A DNA stretch of 64,000 nucleotides, taken from assembly GCA_034359265.1 (NCBI GenBank), contig CP136891.1, positions 57,512,001-57,576,000 of the forward strand, given 5' to 3'. Shown here piece after piece: positions 1 through 10,927 of the stretch. Under the pieces are notes generated by a model. The model was not told where the DNA came from. It saw only the letters and a program-made list of their open reading frames with translations, and ran no database searches. Source of the DNA: Canna indica (taxonomy: Eukaryota; Streptophyta; Magnoliopsida; Zingiberales; Cannaceae). Position 1 is the first letter of the stretch. Every line of letters starts with the position of its first letter. Position numbers and translations under genes: made by a program.

Positions 1-3000
1 CTCTCTCCCTCAGCAAATTTACCCTGGGAGACATACTACCTGATGCCTGTAAAAGAAAACTGGTTTCAAAATAACATATCACAGCATTGACCTATATTTT
101 GACCTTTGCTCACCTTGGATTCGCTGATATCGTCTCTAACAGAGTTAAGCAGTTCAGCATGCTCCCTCATGGAGTTCAAGTTCCCTTTAGTTCTTCTAAA
201 TTCCTATACAGTGTTTGAAAAGCATATATCAGAAAACATCGAGACAGGTAAGTAATAGAAGTATAGAGCAGACATGTATGGCTAAATCTTGATTTTCTTA
301 AGTTGTTTACAGTAGCAATAAAGCAGCAAACAAATGTTTGGTTTGCCTTTCTAGTATAGTTCCATGTAATGATGAAAACGGTGATAGATGATAAAAGGAT
401 GAAGATAGACCCTAAAAAAGACTCAAAAGACCTTGTATATTTTAGCATAGTAGCCAGTTATTACTTATTACAAAATACATTTGTTATAGCAAACCACACA
501 ATATGGGTTAAGCACTTTGTAAAAAATATACTAAGAAAAAAATCTCTAACTAATCAAAAAGTACTTTGGCTTTTTATTTCAAGCAGTTGTTCTACTCTTC
601 AAAGAAGACTTCTCATGATAAGCTGATAGGACAAACAGAATTCTTTGCATAGCTCAGTAGAGATTGATAACTAAAGAAAAGGATGAATGCTAATGTACTA
701 GAAAAAAATGATTAAGCTGGAACATTAATTGACCAAAGTTGCCACACTGGTGTTGCAGAAATTTGAAACTAAGAAAGAAAATTGACCTGTGTAAACTCAT
801 GAAGTATGTCTCTGTGTCTTGCAAGTTTTTGGTTTATTGAAGTTGTAGGGGCTGCTGAAGCAGCACAGTGGCTCATAGCCTCATTGACATCGAGTAGTTT
901 CTCTAATAAGGATTGGATTTCCATCTCCATGGACTTCCATGATCTGCTGGGTTCCAAAGTGGGTGATCCATTGTCTCCATAACCTGAAATACCTTTGACA
1001 AATCATAATCAATCAAATTCCAAGGACATATAACCAATAAAATGATGTCTATTGCATATTTTTTATGTATCAAGAACATTAGATCGTCCAATAAAACCAT
1101 ATTCCTAGCCTTAAATTAACAATATTTCCCTTACTCTTCATTAGATGAATTAATAATTGTCATTTTATTATGTGTAGTTCTTTTAATTAAATCTACAGAA
1201 ACAAGAATTTTTCTATGATCATGATTGACTCAATCTGTATAAACAGTTATAAGCCAGTAAAATCCCAATAGGAATTGCAGTTCAGTAACCACCACACATA
1301 TGATACCTATCACAAGTAATCAACAAGCTATATGAATGTAAAAATACTGAAGGAACAAAAATTGCAAGCATGATATCATCTGCCGAGCTTCATAATCATA
1401 ATTACCAAGCTTTTTCTAGCAATATCTTGATGGACGAAAAAATAAGACTCAAAATTGATGGAGCCAATCAATTAGTGTCGCAAATCATCATGCGGTATGT
1501 GGTGCCAAGTAATAAGGTTGTGCCGTTGGCCCAAGCCTGTCCAGATGGATGAATAGAAAAGGAAACCCAAACACAATAGAATCCTCATCATCAACAGAAC
1601 CAAAAGGGTTACATAATCATATATAGAGTACAATCCTAATTAATAACCCGAATAAGAAAAAGTAAAATAAGAAATAAGAAACACATTTCAGTAAGGCAAG
1701 GTCAATGAGACCAACTACTATCTCGAACATAAGGTCATCAATGGAAATTTAATCTCGTAATCTTGAGTGTGATCAACTACTGTGACGAAAAAATGGTGAC
1801 CCTAGAAAGACAAAAGCACACATTAAATACTTGTCTGACAGAAATTTGAAGAGCAAGAGAGTATAAAGAAGGATCTTACATAAGAAAGGTGATGCATAGC
1901 CTTAGCATACAACACGTCAACGGCTGTAATGGAATGTTGTAGAGGTTCTAAATAGTGCTTGGAAGGAGCAGTCCCCCAGTTTTTGTCCAAAGAATGAGTG
2001 ACGCTTTTCCAAGGCACACTAGGATCAAGGATATTTAAATGCTCTAGTAAAGGGGCATCCATGAGGTGGGGAACATTATTGATAACATTTACCCTTGGGT
2101 TGCCTTGAAAGATCCTTATAATAATTCAAGTGAGACAGGGCCAAGACCTTGGACTAGAGGGAGACATTTGTGTTACCTCTCTCAAGGTACTGAACCTTGA
2201 CGAGCATCCAAGGATCCATGAGAGCTCGACCCCAATCTGCTTGTTGGGTCAAAAATGGTGTAGGGATCACGTTAGCTAGACTTTGTCAAGCCCGATTGAT
2301 TGAGTCATCGGTAGTACTTAGGAGTAGCAAAGGCCAAGTGGCAAGCTTCTTCCCTTTCAATTTCGTGCTCCCTTTCCTAGTAGGGGCCTTATGTAGGGGC
2401 ATCTCCTTTTGCATTCATTGTCTCACAGTTGCACTAAACAAAGAACTTAGGTTTATAGAGAACTATATGCCTAACTCCTTGAGGACCCAAATAACTCACC
2501 CTTGGTGGGGAACCCAAGCAACCACTCGTCCATACTCTTCATACCAAAAAATGAATCAAAGATGAAAAATCGTTGCTTGTGTTCCTCATCAGTGAGCACT
2601 AGCAACATATTAACAACACTATTACAAAAAAAGTGTTGCCAAACCATAAGGCCACACGGCAATCTAGCTGGACAAAGCCCATCCACATGGTCAAATATAA
2701 TTGGCCTACCTGTTCAGAGGGCAAGAAATAGCCTTGGAAAAGGTTGTCAAGCACTTTTCTGTCAGGTGCTTAGCCAAATTTTTAATTGCCCATGTCATCT
2801 ACAACTCAGCCATGACCAACTAGGATCACGGTCACTACAATGGGCTGACTGGACAAGCTCCATTGTAAAAAAGGATATGGCACTTGAGATAAAGGCTAAG
2901 CCCTACTTCAAATTAAGAGTGCATTGGAACAAAGAACTCTTCTAGTGGAACCAATCTTTAGGTCTCAACCCTTTAGTTACTAGGGACTCGTTTGGTTGGC

Positions 3001-4715
3001 ATGGGAAGGAACACTGCACAATATTGTACTTCCCATGAATTAACTTCTCAGTTCTCACGTGTATTTTGTGGGAAGTATTAAAAAAGTATTTGGTTAGTAG
3101 CAAGTTAATTCACGGGAAGTTGCACTTCCCATTAACTCTAACTTTTCACAACATGATTATTCAACATGGGTATTTCTCGGGAAGTACACGTCAAATGACC
3201 AATATACGGTTTATTTGTGATATAGATAAATTAAAATGTGCACTTTAAAAATTATTCCAATACATATACAATTATAAAAGACATTATATTTTATATAAAA
3301 AAATATAAAATAAATAATATTGTATCAACTATTATAAATTACAATATTATAAAAGGATACATTATATTTTATATAATAAAAAACTATAAAATAAATGATA
3401 TTATATCAACTATTACAAATTTAATATCATAAAAGGATATATTTTATATAATAAAAAATTATAAAATAAATAATATCATATAAACTATAACAAAGTATAA
3501 TATGTTGTTATCATGAAAACCTTTTTACATAGAAATGTATTTTTAACTATTGGGTAAAATGCATTTTTATATAAGAATAAATGCAAGAAGTGCAACACTC
3601 CTAGGTCCCTAGGTAAGTTGCTTCTTGTGTTTTGTAGGAAGTCCAGCTACCCACTTCTTGCCAACCAAATAAGATAGAAAAATTCTACTTCATAGAAGTA
3701 GAACTTCCTACATCATTTCGTACCAACCAAACAAGCCCTTGGTAATTATGTCCGTCAAGTCAATCAAGTTCTCTAGATTTCCTCCATCATGACAAACATG
3801 CTAGGTCAGCTCCAAGTCAGCTCCAAGCTGATTTATACAACGAATTACCAAAAACAAAAATCTGTCCATGTTATACATAATTGGCTACCAAACAAGATCT
3901 CTAACTATATTTTATACATAAGAATGACCTAAAAATCCTGAACTACTTATAGAAAAGTACTTGTCATCATGGAAGAACCCACGAAAGTTAGATCTGCAGA
4001 AGAAAACAATCTCACAAGACTCCTAACATACCATGGAAGTATGGAACACGACATGCAAGAATAGAGGGCATTTTTCTAGCAATTTGTCAAAAATGTTGTG
4101 TTATTGTGTATTTTTAATTTGTGCATGAAACGAGGTACAAATGATCCGTTCACTTAGATTTTAAATGTTTTGTAAACTATGCTTTTCATATCTAATGAAA
4201 TGTCGATTGCTCTGTTATTCAAAAATACAAATAGCATGGAACACAATCGCCAATAGGAAAGACCATTTAACAGCAAAAAAGGTAAGCAGCTAATAATTTT
4301 CAAAACATTCAATTTTCTTTGCCATCGCAAAGAAAAGTGCAGAATGCGCATGACGCATTTCCGCGATCTGATTAGAAGATGCGGAAATCACGATACCCAA
4401 GCTTCGATTCTTCAAGTTGATCGAACGAAAACCCTAAAAGACCATTCATAAATTTTGGATCTCAATCAAGACTTCGAGTCCAGCCATGGTGGTGGGTCTC
4501 AATCTAATCTCTTCACTGATCGGGTGATACGACGCGGAAATGAAAAAACAGGAGAGAAACGGAAGGGGTTGAGGAGTACCGGAAGAGTGAGTGAATCTGG
4601 AGGCGAGTTTGGCGTAGGAGGAGAGCTTGACGTCGAGATCTCCCTCGATCTTCCTGGCTTCCTTGCGGAGCTCCTCCCAACCCGATTCTTGGTGAAGCAA
4701 GTTCGTACTTCTCAT
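1..4715 (-). CDS. GOS12: Golgi Qb-SNARE, GOS12/Gos28 type (partial, 4 exons visible)
   Basis: The product is a Golgi SNARE of the GOS28 family, a type IV membrane protein that pairs with other SNAREs for vesicle fusion at the Golgi. The visible exons (minus strand) are 4580-4715 (ATG at 4715, 45 codons plus 1 nt), 787-983, 114-203 and 1-46. The junctions fit GT-AG: the exon 1 donor reads CCG|GTACTCC, exon 2 is entered by TTTCAG|GTTAT and left by CAG|GTCAAT, exon 3 by TATAG|GAATT and AAG|GTGAG, and exon 4 by TTACAG|GCATCA. The spliced frame stays open. Signature stretches include QESGWEELRKEARKIEGDLD, SWKSMEMEIQSLLEKLLD, QKLARHRDILHEFTQ and EHAELLNSVRDDISE, which closely match plant GOS12 as I recall it. 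The C-terminal SNARE motif and membrane anchor lie beyond the left edge. No lesion is visible. Intron 1 is unusually long (984-4579) and carries a MITE. Start chosen because it directly precedes the conserved QESGWEEL block. Confidence 0.92.
984..2980. other. GOS12 intron 1, 3'-proximal part, nothing recognisable
   Basis: These 2 kb lie inside the 3.6 kb first intron of the GOS12 gene. About 1820-2900 is less AT-rich than the rest and gives several short open frames on both strands, for example 2197-2565 on plus and 1823-2062 on minus. None shows a family motif I recognise, and they are broken by stops when joined. It may be an old, decayed element insertion. I see no terminal repeats or target duplications that would define one. 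Confidence 0.4.
2984..3739. mobile_element. MITE in GOS12 intron 1 with inverted termini
   Basis: The two ends are imperfect inverted repeats: the left reads CTCGTTTGGTTGGCATGGGA and the right, read in reverse, CTTGTTTGGTTGGTACGAAA. Secondary GGGAAGT / ACTTCCC motifs recur inside both ends, as in MITEs of the 'TTTGGTTGG' type. A target duplication cannot be fixed, so the exact boundaries are uncertain by several bases and the superfamily (PIF/Harbinger or hAT) is open. The interior is an AT-rich tandem repeat. There is no coding capacity. Confidence 0.65.
3271..3505. repeat. AT-rich tandem repeat, 3 units of 75-80 bp, inside the MITE
   Basis: Three successive units begin at 3271, 3346 and 3426, each starting with an ATTATAAAAG/ATCATAAAAG motif and running through TATATAAAATAAATAATAT-like sequence. 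The spacings are 75 and 80 bp. The repeat lies wholly inside the intronic MITE and is the likely cause of its size. Confidence 0.7.
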
Positions 4716-4767
4716 TTTTCTTCTTCAGTTCGGCGATTGGCGTTGCTCGGCAGGCCAAGTAGAGTTT
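4716..4767 (-). promoter_or_regulatory. GOS12 5' leader/proximal promoter, very short unique stretch
   Basis: Only about 50 bases separate the GOS12 start codon from the left edge of the duplicated, hairpin-rich block that begins near 4768. I see no TATA box in this interval. The transcription start and most of the promoter must therefore lie within, or have been displaced by, repeat-derived sequence. Confidence 0.45.
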
Positions 4768-4844
4768 ATTTCTATTTTTCAGTTCGTTTCGTGAAACAGA
4801 AATTAAAACTCAATTATATGCCCAAACAGGAGAAGAAAAAAAAA

Positions 4845-5975
4845 TTTACAAAAATACTCTTAATTTTTTTTTCTATCAAAAATACTTCTTACGTTATGAA
4901 ATTGGGTACAAAAATTCCCCTATAGGTAAACGGCGTTATTGAGAGATAACATAACTGACGTGGCTGATGATTAGGATTGATGATGTGGACATGTGACGTG
5001 CATGCAGGTCAAGACGTTTTCTCACGGGTACTAAAATGCCCCTAATATTTTCTCACGGGTACAAAAATGCTCATAACATTTTCTTACGGGTACAAAAATG
5101 ACCCTAACATTTTCTCATAGGTACTAAAATACCCATAATATTTATTTTGAAACTAAAATACCCCTAAGATTATTGAAAATGATACAAAAATGACACCTGG
5201 TTTACTTTTGTTAGGTGAGACTTAACGAAAATATCGTGGATACTGATAGAAATATTGACTTTACACGTGGTGTATATGCAGAGAGCAACTTGCCACACAA
5301 CCGTAAAGGTGAGCAAAAAAATCGAAAATACGGTTAATTGAAAAATCGATTTGAAACTGAACCAAAATTTTCGATTAACCGATTTGATGGTTTCAATTTC
5401 GGTTTTTATTTTCTAAATTTTCAATTTTCGATTTCTTATGTGTCGCCTACGTGACAAGTTGCTCTCTACATATGTGCCACGTGTAAAGTTAATATCTTTG
5501 TCAGCATCCACGATATCTCTGTTAAGTCTCACTTAACAAAAGTTAGTCTGGTGTCATTTTTATATAATTTTTCAATAATCTCAGGGGTATTTTAGCTTCA
5601 AAATAAATATTAGGGGTATTTTAGTACATGTGAAAAAATGTTATGAACATTTTTTTACCCGTGAGAAAATATTAGGGGCATTTTACTATCCGTAAGAAAA
5701 CGTCAGGGACATTTTACTATTTGTGAGAAAACGTCAGGGGCATTTTACTACCCATGAGAAAATGTCTTGGTCTGCATGCGCGCCACATGTTCACGTCATC
5801 AGTCCCAGTCATAAGCCACGTCAGCTCCGTTATCTCTCAATTAACGTCGTTTACCTATATGAGTATTTTTGTACCCAATCTATAACGTAAGAGATATTTT
5901 TGATCCCAAAAAAATATTAATGGCATTTTATTACCCGTGAGGAAACGTTAGGGGCATTTTTGTATCTTTTCCCAA
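4845..5975. mobile_element. Foldback element 1, ~1.1 kb, arms over 400 bp
   Basis: The left arm (~4848-5300) and right arm (~5430-5970) are reverse complements over most of their length. Matching landmarks are TTGGGTACAAAAAT (4908 region) against its complement near 5870, GAGAGATAACAT/AGAGATAACGGAG, CATGCAGG-CAAGACgTTTTCTCA and the AAGTTGCTCTC near the loop. Each arm also contains tandem ~30 bp units built on TTTTCTCACGGGTACTAAAA and ATGCCCCTAA. The loop (~5300-5430) is itself partly palindromic (CGATTAACCGATTT). It encodes no protein. It resembles MULE-type foldback MITEs, but target duplications were not resolved. Confidence 0.75.
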
Positions 5976-5984
5976 AAAAATGCG

Positions 5985-6862
5985 TAGAAAATAAGGACAA
6001 ATCCAATTTTGATCCTATATTTTCATCATATTTTTATTTTAATCCCTATAATTTCAAATTTTGATTTTAGTTCTTATAATTTCACTTTGTTAAAAATTAG
6101 TCTATATTGCCATCCCAGTAATTAACGGTGCTATCTTCAATCCCACGTGATAACCATTTGCTGATATGTCAATTAAATTAATTTTATCTTTAGACATGTC
6201 ATTTAAATTATTTATTTTATTTAACCTTTTAAAACACCTAATTTTGATCCCTGTATTTTCATGACTTTTATTTTTGATCCCTAAATTTTCACGACTTTCT
6301 ATTATTGGTCCTTATAATTTAAAGAACATTGATTTTCGTTATCGTAATTTCATTATACGAGGAAGTTAGTTCACGTCGTCATCTCAATAACTTAATAGTG
6401 CGTCTAGAATTAGTCATGTTGATTTCCTTGCAATAATCCCATAGTTGAGTGTACTATTTCCTAAAATATCATACTATAATCTCCTCACAACGTGATATTA
6501 CGAGGGTTTAAAGATAATACTGTTAGTTATTGGGGTGACGACATGGACTAACTTCATCATAGAATGAAATTACGATGACGAAAATTAAAATTTTTTAAAT
6601 TATAAGAACCAAAAATAAAAAGTCGTGAAAATATAGGGACCAAAATTAAGTTTTTTAATTTTTGAAAAAAATAAAATAAAATAAATAATTTAAATAATGT
6701 GTCGAAGGATAAAATTAATTTAATTGACATGTCAATAAATGATTATCACATGAGATTGAAGATAACATCGTTAATTACTGGGGTGACGACAAAGACTAAT
6801 TTTCTAACGGAGTGAAATTATAAGGACTAAAACTAAAATTTTTAAACTATAGGAACCAAAAC
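5985..6862. mobile_element. Foldback element 2, copy 1 (~0.88 kb near-complete palindrome)
   Basis: The left arm runs from GTAGAAAATAAGGACAAATC to about 6420 and the right arm returns to 6862. Paired landmarks include AGTAATTAACGGTGCTATCTT (complement near 6775), TGTCAATTAAATTAATTTTA (complement near 6720) and CATGACTTTTATTTTTG (complement near 6620). The unpaired centre is only tens of bases long. A transcript across it would form a ~400 bp hairpin. No coding frame. Confidence 0.75.
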
Positions 6863-8392
6863 TGTTATTTCTATTTTTCAATTCATTTTCTGAACAGAAA
6901 TCAAAACTCAATTATATGCCCAAACATAAAAAGAAAAAAAAAATATGTAGAAAATAAGGATAAATCTAATTTTGATCTCTATATTCTCACTCTTTTTTTA
7001 TTTTAATCTCTATAGTTTAAAATTTTGATTTTAGTTCTTATAATTTCACTTTGCTAAAAATTAGTCTCTGTTGTCATTCCAATAATTAACGGTGTTATCT
7101 TCAATCTCGTGTGATAACCATTTGCTGATATGTCGATTACAGTTTTTGTTCAAATAACTCCCCTCCGTTAGCATGTCCGTTAGTAACTTAACGGTAAAAC
7201 TTCCATTTGCGCAAAACCCCCCTCCCCTAGTGCCACGTGATAGTAATCTCCACCCTCCATCTCATCCGACGGCCATCACTTCTTCTTCTACATATCCCCT
7301 TGCCCTAGATTCCATCGCCGTCGACGTCGCCGTCGCCGCCTCCACCACCACCACCACTTCCTCCTCCTCTATATTTCCTCCTCCTCCTCCTCGAGGAGAA
7401 GGAGAAGATCAAGAGGAGGCGACGGCGGCAGCAGCAATGGAGTCTAGGGCAAGGGGATAAGTAGAAGAAGAAGTGATGATCGTCGAATGAGATGGAAAGT
7501 GAAGATTGTTGCCATGTGGCACTGGAGAGAGGGGTTTTGCGCACGTGAAAGTTTTACCGTTAAGATACTAACGGACAGACTAACGGAGGGGGATTATTTG
7601 AATAAAAAAGTGTAGTTGCGGAAGGTTCTGTGCACACTTGGTAGTTTAGGTAGTCTTTGCGTACATCGACTATAGTCGAGGGAGGTTCCATGTAATTTAC
7701 CCTTAATTTTATCTTTTGACATGTTATTTAAATTATTTATTTTATTTAACCTTTCACAAAACTAAAAAACCTAATTTTGGTCCTTATATTTTCATGACTT
7801 TTATTTTTGATCCTATATTTTCACGACTTTCTATTATTGATCCTTATAATTTAAAAACTTTGATTTTCATTATCGTAATTTCATTTTGTGAGGAAGTTAG
7901 TTCATGTCGTCATCCCAATAACTTAATAGTGCTTCTAGAATTAGTCATGTTGGTTTTGTTGCAATAATCTCATAATTGAGTGTACTGTTTCCTAAAACAT
8001 CATACTATAATCTCATCACAATGTGACATTACGAGGGTTTAAAGATAACACTGTTAGTTATTGGGGTGACAACATGGACTAACTTCATCATAGAGTGAAA
8101 TTATGAGGACGAAAACTAAAGTTTTTTAAATTATAAGAACCAAAAATAAAAAGTCGTGAAAATATAGGGACCAAAATTAAGTATTTTTTAATTTTTTTAA
8201 AAAATAAATAAAATAAATAATTTAAATAATTCGCCAAAGAATAAAATTAATTTAATTGATATGTCAACAAATGATTGTCACGCGGGATTGAAGATAACAC
8301 CGTTAATTACTAGGACGACGACAAAGACTAATTTCTAACATAATGAAATTATAAATACTAAAACCAAAAATTTTAAAGTATACGGACCAAAA
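6863..8392. repeat. Tandem duplication, copy 2 (flank plus foldback 2, split by foldback 3)
   Basis: This repeats copy 1 from its first base, including the CAATTATATGCCCAAACA flank (6863-6945), and ends with an arm matching 6800-6862. It is interrupted near 7141-7701 by a third inverted-repeat element. Removing that insertion leaves about 890 bp of foldback 2, close to the ~880 bp of copy 1. Confidence 0.75.
7141..7701. mobile_element. Foldback element 3 inserted in foldback 2, copy 2
   Basis: Foldback 2 copy 2 is broken between GCTGATATGTCGATTA and TTAATTTTATCTTTTGACATG, sequences contiguous in copy 1. The insert has arms of ~230 bp meeting at ~7388 (CTCCTCGAGGAG). Matching landmarks are ACTAACGGAC/GTCCGTTAGTA, TTAACGGTAAAACTT and GCGCAAAACC. 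The core is GC-rich with CCT/CCG triplet runs. About 80 bp at the right end (7612-7701) has no partner on the left, so the left end is probably shortened. The open frames at 7173-7460 and 7305-7544 are products of this palindrome, not genes. Confidence 0.7.
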
Positions 8393-8959
8393 CAAAAAAA
8401 ACTGTGACAATAAGAAAGTGTAAAATTACCAAAATTGAATTTATCTCTAGAAAATAAATTATGACAAATTCCTACTATAAGAAAGTATAAAAGTACTAAA
8501 TTACCCCTACCATTCAATTTTATCTTTTGCAAGTTGAACGAGTGCGCAAAAAAAAAAAAAAACGAACATAACTCTCCACGCAAATTACACAGATTTTGCA
8601 TTGTGCATTTATGCCCCTATATTTAACCAATTTTGTATTTTAATCAATTTTCTTATAAAATAATGTTTTAATGTGTGTTAAAAAAGTCATTGCACATTTT
8701 TATGTCCAGATGCTCATACCTTACAAATTTTATACTTTTCTCATTTATTAATAAAAATATTTTTCATAAAGAATAACTCAGTATACGAAGATATCATGAA
8801 AAAGGTATATGTTTTTTAATATAATAAAATTTTATATTTCAATCCTTTAACAATAAGAAAACTCTATAATTATTAAAACTAATTCAAATAAGTATGCCTA
8901 AATTTTGCATTTTTCATTTTACACTTTCTTTTCATAAATATTATATTTTAATGCTCCAT
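8393..8959. repeat. AT-rich spacer with a dispersed repeat shared with 29470-29850
   Basis: From ~8590, a segment starting GCATTGTGCATTTATGCC recurs in the same orientation at ~29472 (GCATTGTGCATTTATACC). Shared blocks follow in the same order: AAAAGTCATTGCACATT, ACAAATTTTATA, TCATTTAT-AATAAAAA and AAAACTCTATAATTATTAA. Identity is moderate with small gaps. No coding capacity and no clear termini were seen. Confidence 0.6.
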
Positions 8960-9788
8960 CACTACAACAAACTATCTATTTTTTAATGTCAAAATAAACT
9001 CACATTTCGACGTCATCGACAGTCAAAATAAATATATTGACGTCAACGAAGATGACGAAAATGAGTGAAAAATAACGACAATCGAAACGAACATTTCGAC
9101 GTCTGAGTAGTCGTCGAAATGTTCGACATATCGACGCCTGTTAATAGGCATCATCAGGCGTCGATATGAACATACCGACGCCTACTAACAGGCGTCGAAA
9201 AATTAAAAATAAAATAAAATATTGCATATCGGCGCCTGTCAGAGGCGCCGATATACAAAAAAAATTGCTCCAATACTGCGCACAGTGCGTGGTATTGAGA
9301 TACCACGTGTTGTACGCGATAATACCGAGTGTTGTACGCGATAATATCGCGCACAGTGCGCGATATTAAGAATACCGTGCACAGCTGTACGCGGTAATCG
9401 AGAATACCGCATACAACACACGGTATTTGAACGGGCGGTGATTTTCCGCTCCGTTCGATTTCGCCACATGGTGGAAATTGAACGGACGAGCGCCAACCTA
9501 TCTGAATATTAAAAAAAAATTATTAAAAATTATTAATAATCTGAAAAAATTAAAAAATATATTAAATGAATAACGAAAAAACATTTCTTTAGGTACTAAC
9601 CTTTAGGAAAATTTGGTAACTCGAAAAATTTGGTAACCAGAAAAAAGAAGACGAAGAATTAGATGAAGAAAAAATATTTGAGAAAGAAAGAAAAAAGAAC
9701 GAGGAAAGAAAAAAAGATAAGAAGAGAAAGAAGATGAGGGAAAGAGAAGAAGAAGAAAAGAAGAGAAGAAATATTTATAGAAGTAAAA
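8960..9788. mobile_element. CACTA element 1, left terminus (interrupted by the gypsy element)
   Basis: The segment opens with CACTACAACAAAC, the hallmark CACTA terminus, and is followed by dense subterminal motifs: TTTCGACGTC (several copies) and CGACGCC-TGTTAA-GGCGTCG palindromes at ~9134-9200. Then come GTACGCGATAATA / TATCGCGCAC palindromes (~9280-9430). The right part (9600-9788) is purine-rich on plus. Read on minus it has CTATAAATATTTC, a possible TATA box. No matching right terminus was found. The element may have been split by the gypsy insertion at 9789 and its far end lost. Confidence 0.65.
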
Positions 9789-10379
9789 TGTCACGCTCCA
9801 ACTCAGGGTCACGTGACCGGCCAGGATATACGTGCCTATACCCCGAAGCCTAACCCATGCACATGCCAAAACAAATATTGTAGCGGAAAGAAAAACAACA
9901 AGTTTTATTTTAAAGGAAAAGTGAATCAATACCAAGTTTAGATTAATAGCTCAGAAGTAAAGAAAATTCGGAAATACGATTAGGTTCAGCAGTTCAAAAG
10001 TTTAGTCAAATAAAACCTGAAATGAATAACATAAATGCCCTCAGGCTACAACTCCAAATCAAGCTAATACAAGTGCATGACAACTACCAAAAAGACTTGA
10101 CTACGACCCTAACTAGGACTGCTATGAGATCTAGCGGCTCCTCTGTCCTCCAGTGACGCCAAGTGCTCCAGCCCACCTCACCAGTCAGGCTCTGCAATAC
10201 AAAATAAAACAACGACAATGGGTGAGTTCAAAGAACTCAGCGAGCAGTTTTACCAACCCCCACAAATCAACACCACAAAGATAATAAGAATATATCTATC
10301 TCTACAGAAGCAATGTCACATAGGTGTGACTAGCTACCAGGTCAACAGGCCACCCATGCCCATGACATTTAGTTCTCAA

Positions 10380-10690
10380 AGAAGTGCATTAGGCCGAAGC
10401 CCTATCATGCCTAAAGGCAACATCACCCACAAAATGTGCATCGGGTCGAAGCCCTACCATGCCCGAAGGCAACATCATCATCAAAGAGGTGCATCAGGCC
10501 GAAGCTCTACCATGCCCGAAGGCAACATCACCATCAAAGAGGTGCATCGGGTCGATGCCCTACCATGCCTAGAGGCAACATCACCGTCAAGAGATGCATC
10601 GGGTCGAATCCCTACCATGCCCAAAGGCAACATCACCAATCAAGAGGTGCATCGGGTCGAATCCCTACCATGTCTAGATGCAACCACACA
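10380..10690. repeat. LTR tandem repeat, about 6 units of ~50-57 bp
   Basis: Each unit is built on GTGCATCGGGTCGAAGCC and CTACCATGCCCGAAGGCAAC, with a variable ATCACC(A)TCAA(A)GAG linker. The equivalent stretch in the other LTR (17470-17830) has about 7 units, so copy number changed after insertion. Confidence 0.85.
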
Positions 10691-10897
10691 TACTAGGATA
10701 ATCGGGAAAGGCTATCCGAACTTATCCTGCAGGTTGGGAATTTGGCGTCCAACCACCCGGGCGTAGCTTGTAACCCGACTCTTAAATGAGCCGCTCCACC
10801 ATTCCCAAGGATATGACGCATCAAGACCTAAGTCGAGATTCTCCTATGATGTCCTAAGGGTGTCCTCATTATGAAGCGTCTCAACACTCCAAACCCG

Positions 10898-10927
10898 ACC
10901 CCTACCCCTACCCCTACCCCTACCCCT
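10898..10927. repeat. CCCCTA hexamer run in the left LTR
   Basis: About five consecutive CCCCTA units stand where the right LTR has only two (around 18040). It is a simple-sequence expansion within the LTR, not a telomere array. Confidence 0.85.

Larger units (their letters stand above)
4768..6862. repeat. Tandem duplication, copy 1 (upstream flank plus foldback 2)
   Basis: The first ~75 bases (TTATTTCTATTTTTCAG..., then CAATTATATGCCCAAACA) recur at 6863-6945, followed in both places by GTAGAAAATAAGGA-AAATC and the same large foldback. The unit therefore includes sequence just upstream of the GOS12 gene plus foldback 2, duplicated head to tail. Copy 1 is interrupted at ~4845-5980 by a different foldback (foldback 1). 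Confidence 0.75.

Noticed and set aside
2197..2945. Plus-strand frames of 122 and 147 codons in GOS12 intron 1
   Set aside because: No recognisable motif; they lie antisense in a clear intron and could not be linked to a family.
10898..10927. CCCCTA run as an internal telomere
   Set aside because: Only about five units inside an LTR, matched by two units in the partner LTR. Plant telomeres use TTTAGGG.
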